Source of the DNA: Vulcanimicrobiota bacterium
Lineage (GTDB): Bacteria; Vulcanimicrobiota; Vulcanimicrobiia; Vulcanimicrobiales; Vulcanimicrobiaceae
Length of the DNA stretch: 9,164 bases
Direction: 5' to 3'
NCBI GenBank assembly: GCA_014305015.1
Contig: JACRUB010000085.1
Location: 1-9,164 of the forward strand
Below the pieces are notes generated by a model. It saw only the letters and a program-made list of their open reading frames with translations, did not search any database and was not told the origin of the DNA. The position numbers and the translations under genes were made by a program. Shown here piece by piece: positions 6,883 through 9,164 of this stretch (position 1 is its first letter; the number at the start of each line of letters is the position of its first letter).

Positions 6883-6888
6883 AGAATA
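6883..6888 (-). promoter_or_regulatory. Possible leaderless -10 element for the small membrane protein gene
   Basis: TATTCT (TANNNT) ends exactly 7 nt before the ATG at 6875, the same geometry as seen before ettA. No -35 element at the usual distance and no Shine-Dalgarno are visible. Confidence 0.25.
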
Positions 6889-6933
6889 TCGGTTTTTCCC
6901 ACCAATTTTTGAGGCAGGCAAGCGAGGCGCAGA

Positions 6934-8514
6934 TTAGTAGGAAAGTCCCGACTCGCTTAGCGCTGTACGCAACTCGCTACGATTCGAGACGCCGAGCATC
7001 TCGAAAATCGTCTTAAGGTAGTGTTCGATGACTTTGGCACTACGCCCGAAGCGCTCTTGGAGTTCCGGAATCTCGGAACCGTGGCAGTAAGCGATTGCGA
7101 TCTCACGCTCGGTTGTGCTGAGTGATTGAAACGGGGTAGGCGCAGCATCGTCATCGGTTGGGACTTCATCGGCTAGGCGTTCCGCGAGGGGGCTATTTGG
7201 AAAACGTTGCGCGTGGCCTTGGGCCGCCTCTAACCATTTTGCTTCGCGTGTTGTTTCGTACAGGGCGTAGGCGGCTTCAGCGGAGCGATAGTGGTGCTCC
7301 GCTTTCGTGAACGTTTCGTATGCGGCCTGAAGCAGTTGTGAGGCGAGTTCCTTATTGCCAAGGACTTGATGGATGCGACCCGATGCGTACCGCTCAAATG
7401 CGGCCGACCTCTTATCGAAAGACAGCGCCATCGTCGGATTGATGTTCTCGACACCCAGACCAATATAGGTAGAAATGTAGCGTTGGGCCTTGGCCATATC
7501 CGTTGGAGCGAACATGATCGCGAGCGTAGTAAGGGTCGTACGTTCAGCTCCGCGTGTTTCTGCCCAGGCTACACTGCGAGCTAACCGGTTTGCCTCGAAC
7601 AATTCTTCGGTGGCCCAGATTTCGTTCATGTTCATGCGGGCCACATACGCGCGATCCAGGTGGGACATGACTTTCCACGCGGCGCTTGGGGCTGCGTTTT
7701 TCGCGTCCTTAAAGAGCCATTGCGCACGTGCCGAATGTCCGTGCAGAAACGCGTGCCATGCGAGAGTTCGTAAACTGTGGAATCGATCGAGTTGGAGATC
7801 TGGGGTCCACTCGAGTTGCTCCATGGCCGCTTCTGCCGTCGCATATGCAGCCTCATCACCCAATTCAAACGCGCAGCGTAGCAACGAATGAATGGTTAGG
7901 CCAAGAGCCTCAGCGTTGCACTCACCCGGATTCTGGAGGGCGAGCTCAATGGCTTCCTTCAGCTCTTTGACGAATGCGCGGTAGTCTTCTAAACCAATAT
8001 ACATCCATCCGCGTACTACCTGCGCTAGGAACCGCGTGTTTACGCTGCCGTCACGCATTGCGATGTCCAGCTCGCCGCAATTTGGATCGTTCTCTCGCTT
8101 CAGCCACTTGAGCCTGGCATTGCTGTAAGCGAGAAGAGCGACTTCTTCTTTTCCGAGTTCTGGAGCAACGGCTGCGGCGTCGCCGAACATGCCCGCGGCG
8201 GATTCGAAGGAGCGCGTGTTGGCGTAGGCGCGCCCCGATGCAATCAGATAGCCGAAACGGCCGCCCTGGGTTTTGAAGATATCCTTTGCGTGAACGAGTT
8301 CTTCCAGGGCCGCGACCGGATCGCGCGCGCACAAGGCGGCAACGCGGTAGAGCGTGCCTTCTTCGTTGTACGGCGGGGGCCAGTCGTGAGCGGACGAAAC
8401 CAAAGCAAGCGCGCGATCGTAGTGCGCGTGTTGCACGGCATCCTTGGCCGCGGCTATCGTCGCGGCGTAGTCCAGCGGTTGCGCTGGCGACTTGTCGCCT
8501 TGTGGTTCGATCAT
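6934..8514 (-). CDS. TPR-type LuxR-family transcriptional regulator
   Basis: This 526-residue protein appears to be a cytoplasmic transcription factor. The C-terminus (about 464-518) is a LuxR/FixJ-type helix-turn-helix: LSTTEREIAIAYCHG, then a helix pair ending KVIEHYLKTIFEMLGVSNRSEL. These match the conserved opening 'LT-RE-E', the central recognition helix and the closing 'LGV-xR-xEL'. The remaining about 450 residues are alpha-helical with Ala-rich paired helices resembling degenerate TPR repeats (for example EELVHAKDIF, AYANTRSFESAAGMFGDAAAV, ASQLLQAAYETFTKAEHHYRSAEAAY). No N-terminal AAA+/NB-ARC ATPase, receiver or autoinducer domain is seen, so it differs from MalT-like and FixJ-like regulators. 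The TPR-like part probably senses a protein or small ligand. The ATG start at 8514 has no clear Shine-Dalgarno. It follows the small lipoprotein gene by 52 bp on the same strand. Its target genes are unknown; the repeat-rich region at 8857-8971 is a candidate. Confidence 0.88.
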   Translation of the reverse strand: MIEPQGDKSPAQPLDYAATIAAAKDAVQHAHYDRALALVSSAHDWPPPYNEEGTLYRVAALCARDPVAALEELVHAKDIFKTQGGRFGYLIASGRAYANTRSFESAAGMFGDAAAVAPELGKEEVALLAYSNARLKWLKRENDPNCGELDIAMRDGSVNTRFLAQVVRGWMYIGLEDYRAFVKELKEAIELALQNPGECNAEALGLTIHSLLRCAFELGDEAAYATAEAAMEQLEWTPDLQLDRFHSLRTLAWHAFLHGHSARAQWLFKDAKNAAPSAAWKVMSHLDRAYVARMNMNEIWATEELFEANRLARSVAWAETRGAERTTLTTLAIMFAPTDMAKAQRYISTYIGLGVENINPTMALSFDKRSAAFERYASGRIHQVLGNKELASQLLQAAYETFTKAEHHYRSAEAAYALYETTREAKWLEAAQGHAQRFPNSPLAERLADEVPTDDDAAPTPFQSLSTTEREIAIAYCHGSEIPELQERFGRSAKVIEHYLKTIFEMLGVSNRSELRTALSESGLSY

Positions 8515-8566
8515 GCGGTTGCTGTTATCGATACCCCGTGGTCGTTGAGTGAGCCGGAGTTAGGAA

Positions 8567-8794
8567 TTAGGGGCCGCAGTCGGCGCATAGAGGTTTGGCC
8601 GGTGCCGGACGCGATGCCGCCTGCGGACCACCACCGGTGACATCCATCGGCTTAATACGCGAAACTTGTGGTGTCGTTGTCAGGCTTTGCGTTTGTGGCA
8701 AAAAGCCCGTCGACGATGAACCGGTCGCTCCACCGGAGCAGGCGCCCAGTCCGAGAAGCATCAGCCCGGCGACTGCCATTCGTGCGATTTTCAT
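8567..8794 (-). CDS. Small lipoprotein with a C-terminal CxxC
   Basis: This predicted 75-residue lipoprotein matches no family I know. It begins MKIARMAVAGLMLLGLGAC: basic start, hydrophobic core and lipobox LGAC, with Cys19 as the lipidated residue. The mature part is only about 57 residues, rich in Gly, Ser, Thr, Pro and Gln, and probably unstructured. It ends PLCADCGP, with Cys70 and Cys73 forming a CxxC that could bind a metal or form a disulfide. The frame is open to 8842 (91 residues), but the signal peptide fits the ATG at 8794, which has GAGG 9 nt upstream. The LuxR-type regulator gene begins 52 bp downstream. The gene is preceded by a leader hairpin and a repeat-rich region. Confidence 0.65.
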   Translation of the reverse strand: MKIARMAVAGLMLLGLGACSGGATGSSSTGFLPQTQSLTTTPQVSRIKPMDVTGGGPQAASRPAPAKPLCADCGP

Positions 8795-8812
8795 GTTCCT
8801 AAACCTCATTTT

Positions 8813-8841
8813 TGGGTTCCGGATGATCCCGGGTGAACCCA
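8813..8841 (-). promoter_or_regulatory. Hairpin in the lipoprotein gene leader
   Basis: TGGGTTC (8813-8819) and GAACCCA (8835-8841) are perfect inverted complements around 15 nt that contain further pairing (GGAT and ATCC). In the minus-strand transcript this hairpin would lie shortly before the Shine-Dalgarno of the lipoprotein gene and is followed by AAAAA, not U, so it is not a terminator. It may protect the 5' end or affect translation. Confidence 0.4.
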
Positions 8842-8856
8842 CGAACTGCGACCGCG

Positions 8857-8869
8857 CTCTTTATAAGAG
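8857..8869 (-). promoter_or_regulatory. Candidate -10 region of the lipoprotein gene within a palindrome
   Basis: On the minus strand CTCTTATAAAGAG is a palindrome (5-bp arms) containing a -10-like TATAAA at 8865-8860. Transcription would start near 8853, giving a leader of about 60 nt that includes the hairpin at 8813-8841. The hexamer 17 bp upstream, CATAAC, is a poor -35, so an activator might be needed. Confidence 0.4.
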
Positions 8870-8932
8870 AACAGTTGCTTTCGTTATGAGTCAGTATAGC
8901 GTTAGGTTTACATTAAAGAATGAGAGAACAGT
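8866..8932. repeat. 10-bp direct repeat AGAGAACAGT, two copies
   Basis: Exact copies of AGAGAACAGT lie at 8866-8875 and 8923-8932, 57 bp apart. The first overlaps the candidate -10 region. The second touches the right arm of the inverted repeat at 8902-8940. They may be protein-binding sites. Confidence 0.5.
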
Positions 8933-8940
8933 AAACCTAA
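8902..8940. promoter_or_regulatory. Perfect 10-bp inverted repeat, candidate operator
   Basis: TTAGGTTTAC (8902-8911) and GTAAACCTAA (8931-8940) are perfect complements separated by 19 nt, in an AT-rich gap between the divergent lipoprotein and acetyltransferase genes. Arm centres are 29 bp apart, close to three helical turns, so two bound protein units would face the same side of the DNA. Confidence 0.5.
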
Positions 8941-8944
8941 GACA

Positions 8945-8971
8945 GACTTTATGTAAAGGTGGTGTAAAGTC
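8945..8971. promoter_or_regulatory. Tandem TGTAAAG motifs at 11-bp spacing within a 7-bp inverted repeat
   Basis: TGTAAAG occurs at 8952-8958 and again at 8963-8969, an 11-bp period. The same stretch is bounded by GACTTTA (8945-8951) and TAAAGTC (8965-8971), perfect inverted complements. Two direct half-sites at 11 bp are typical of OmpR/PhoB-family response regulators, but no such regulator is in view. The LuxR-type protein would more likely use an inverted repeat. Confidence 0.4.
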
Positions 8972-9031
8972 CCGGCAGTTCTCCACAGCAACCCCAGCGG
9001 GCCCTCGTAAACTAGGTCGAATTGTCCAAAA

Positions 9032-9164
9032 ATGCTCATAAGAAAAGGCACCCCGGCCGACCTGCCGCGCCTCGAGGCGATGCCCCGGGCCGAGCACTGG
9101 GACCATCATCTTTCAATGTTAAGACGGTCGCTCGGGACCCGTGAGAGCGTTGTGGCCGAGATCG
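9032..9164 (+). CDS. GNAT-family N-acetyltransferase (N-terminal fragment)
   Basis: An open frame runs from the ATG at 9032 off the right edge (44 complete codons). The protein begins MLIRKGTPADLPRLEAMP, which is the first strand and helix of many GNAT acetyltransferases (pattern 'IR-x-ATPADLPAI'). Such enzymes transfer an acetyl group from acetyl-CoA to an amine on a small molecule, peptide or protein. The acetyl-CoA binding motif lies beyond the window, so the substrate cannot be guessed. An in-frame stop at 9008 makes this the first possible ATG. No Shine-Dalgarno is close: the nearest AGG is 15 nt upstream. The gene is divergent from the small lipoprotein gene and may share the control region between them. 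Confidence 0.65.
   Translation, partial: MLIRKGTPADLPRLEAMPRAEHWDHHLSMLRRSLGTRESVVAEI

Noticed and set aside
8595..9041. Plus-strand frame of 148 residues across the lipoprotein gene and control region
   Set aside because: Composition is not protein-like, it runs through the repeat-rich spacer and overlaps the acetyltransferase start, and the opposite strand has a clear lipoprotein signal.
8891..9109. Minus-strand frame of 72 residues over the control region
   Set aside because: No motif, no ribosome binding site, and it covers the repeat cluster and the opposite acetyltransferase start.

Overview
The window is compact bacterial chromosome of moderately high GC with short gaps between genes. 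It holds eight protein genes that I can support, two of them cut by the window edges. I see no rRNA, tRNA, CRISPR array, transposase or phage gene. EttA and YifB/ComM are core bacterial proteins. A TPR-LuxR regulator, Thr-rich lipoproteins and a ComP-like multipass sensor suggest a soil-type or poorly cultured free-living bacterium. Eremiobacterota (WPS-2) is one guess, but it rests on general resemblance only.

Layout, left to right. Positions 1-1212 (minus strand) hold a sugar-type ABC importer: a lipoprotein substrate-binding protein, followed by the start of its ATPase, which leaves the window on the left. The spacer 1213-1430 separates this from the divergent yifB/comM gene (plus, 1431-2963). 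It contains a candidate promoter, a 20-bp palindrome at the predicted transcription start, and a consensus DnaA box facing a near-consensus one. yifB converges, with only 8 bp between stop codons, on a minus-strand gene (2972-4813). That gene encodes a PDZ / multi-transmembrane / GAF sensor that looks like the input half of a ComP-type histidine kinase but ends without a kinase core.

A clear intrinsic terminator (4910-4942) separates the sensor gene from a four-gene minus-strand series that reads, in transcription order: small lipoprotein (8567-8794), TPR-LuxR regulator (6934-8514), small membrane protein (6660-6875) and ettA (4946-6613). Gaps are about 45-60 bp and I see no terminator between them, so they may form one transcription unit ending at 4910-4942. 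ettA and the small membrane protein also have possible leaderless promoters of their own.

The AT-richer spacer 8795-9031 lies between the lipoprotein gene and a divergent GNAT acetyltransferase gene that runs off the right edge. It is packed with inverted and direct repeats and looks like an operator cluster.

The most interesting items are the kinase-less ComP-like sensor, the repeat-dense control region at 8857-8987, and the palindrome plus DnaA-box arrangement in front of yifB. No obviously new multi-gene system stands out.
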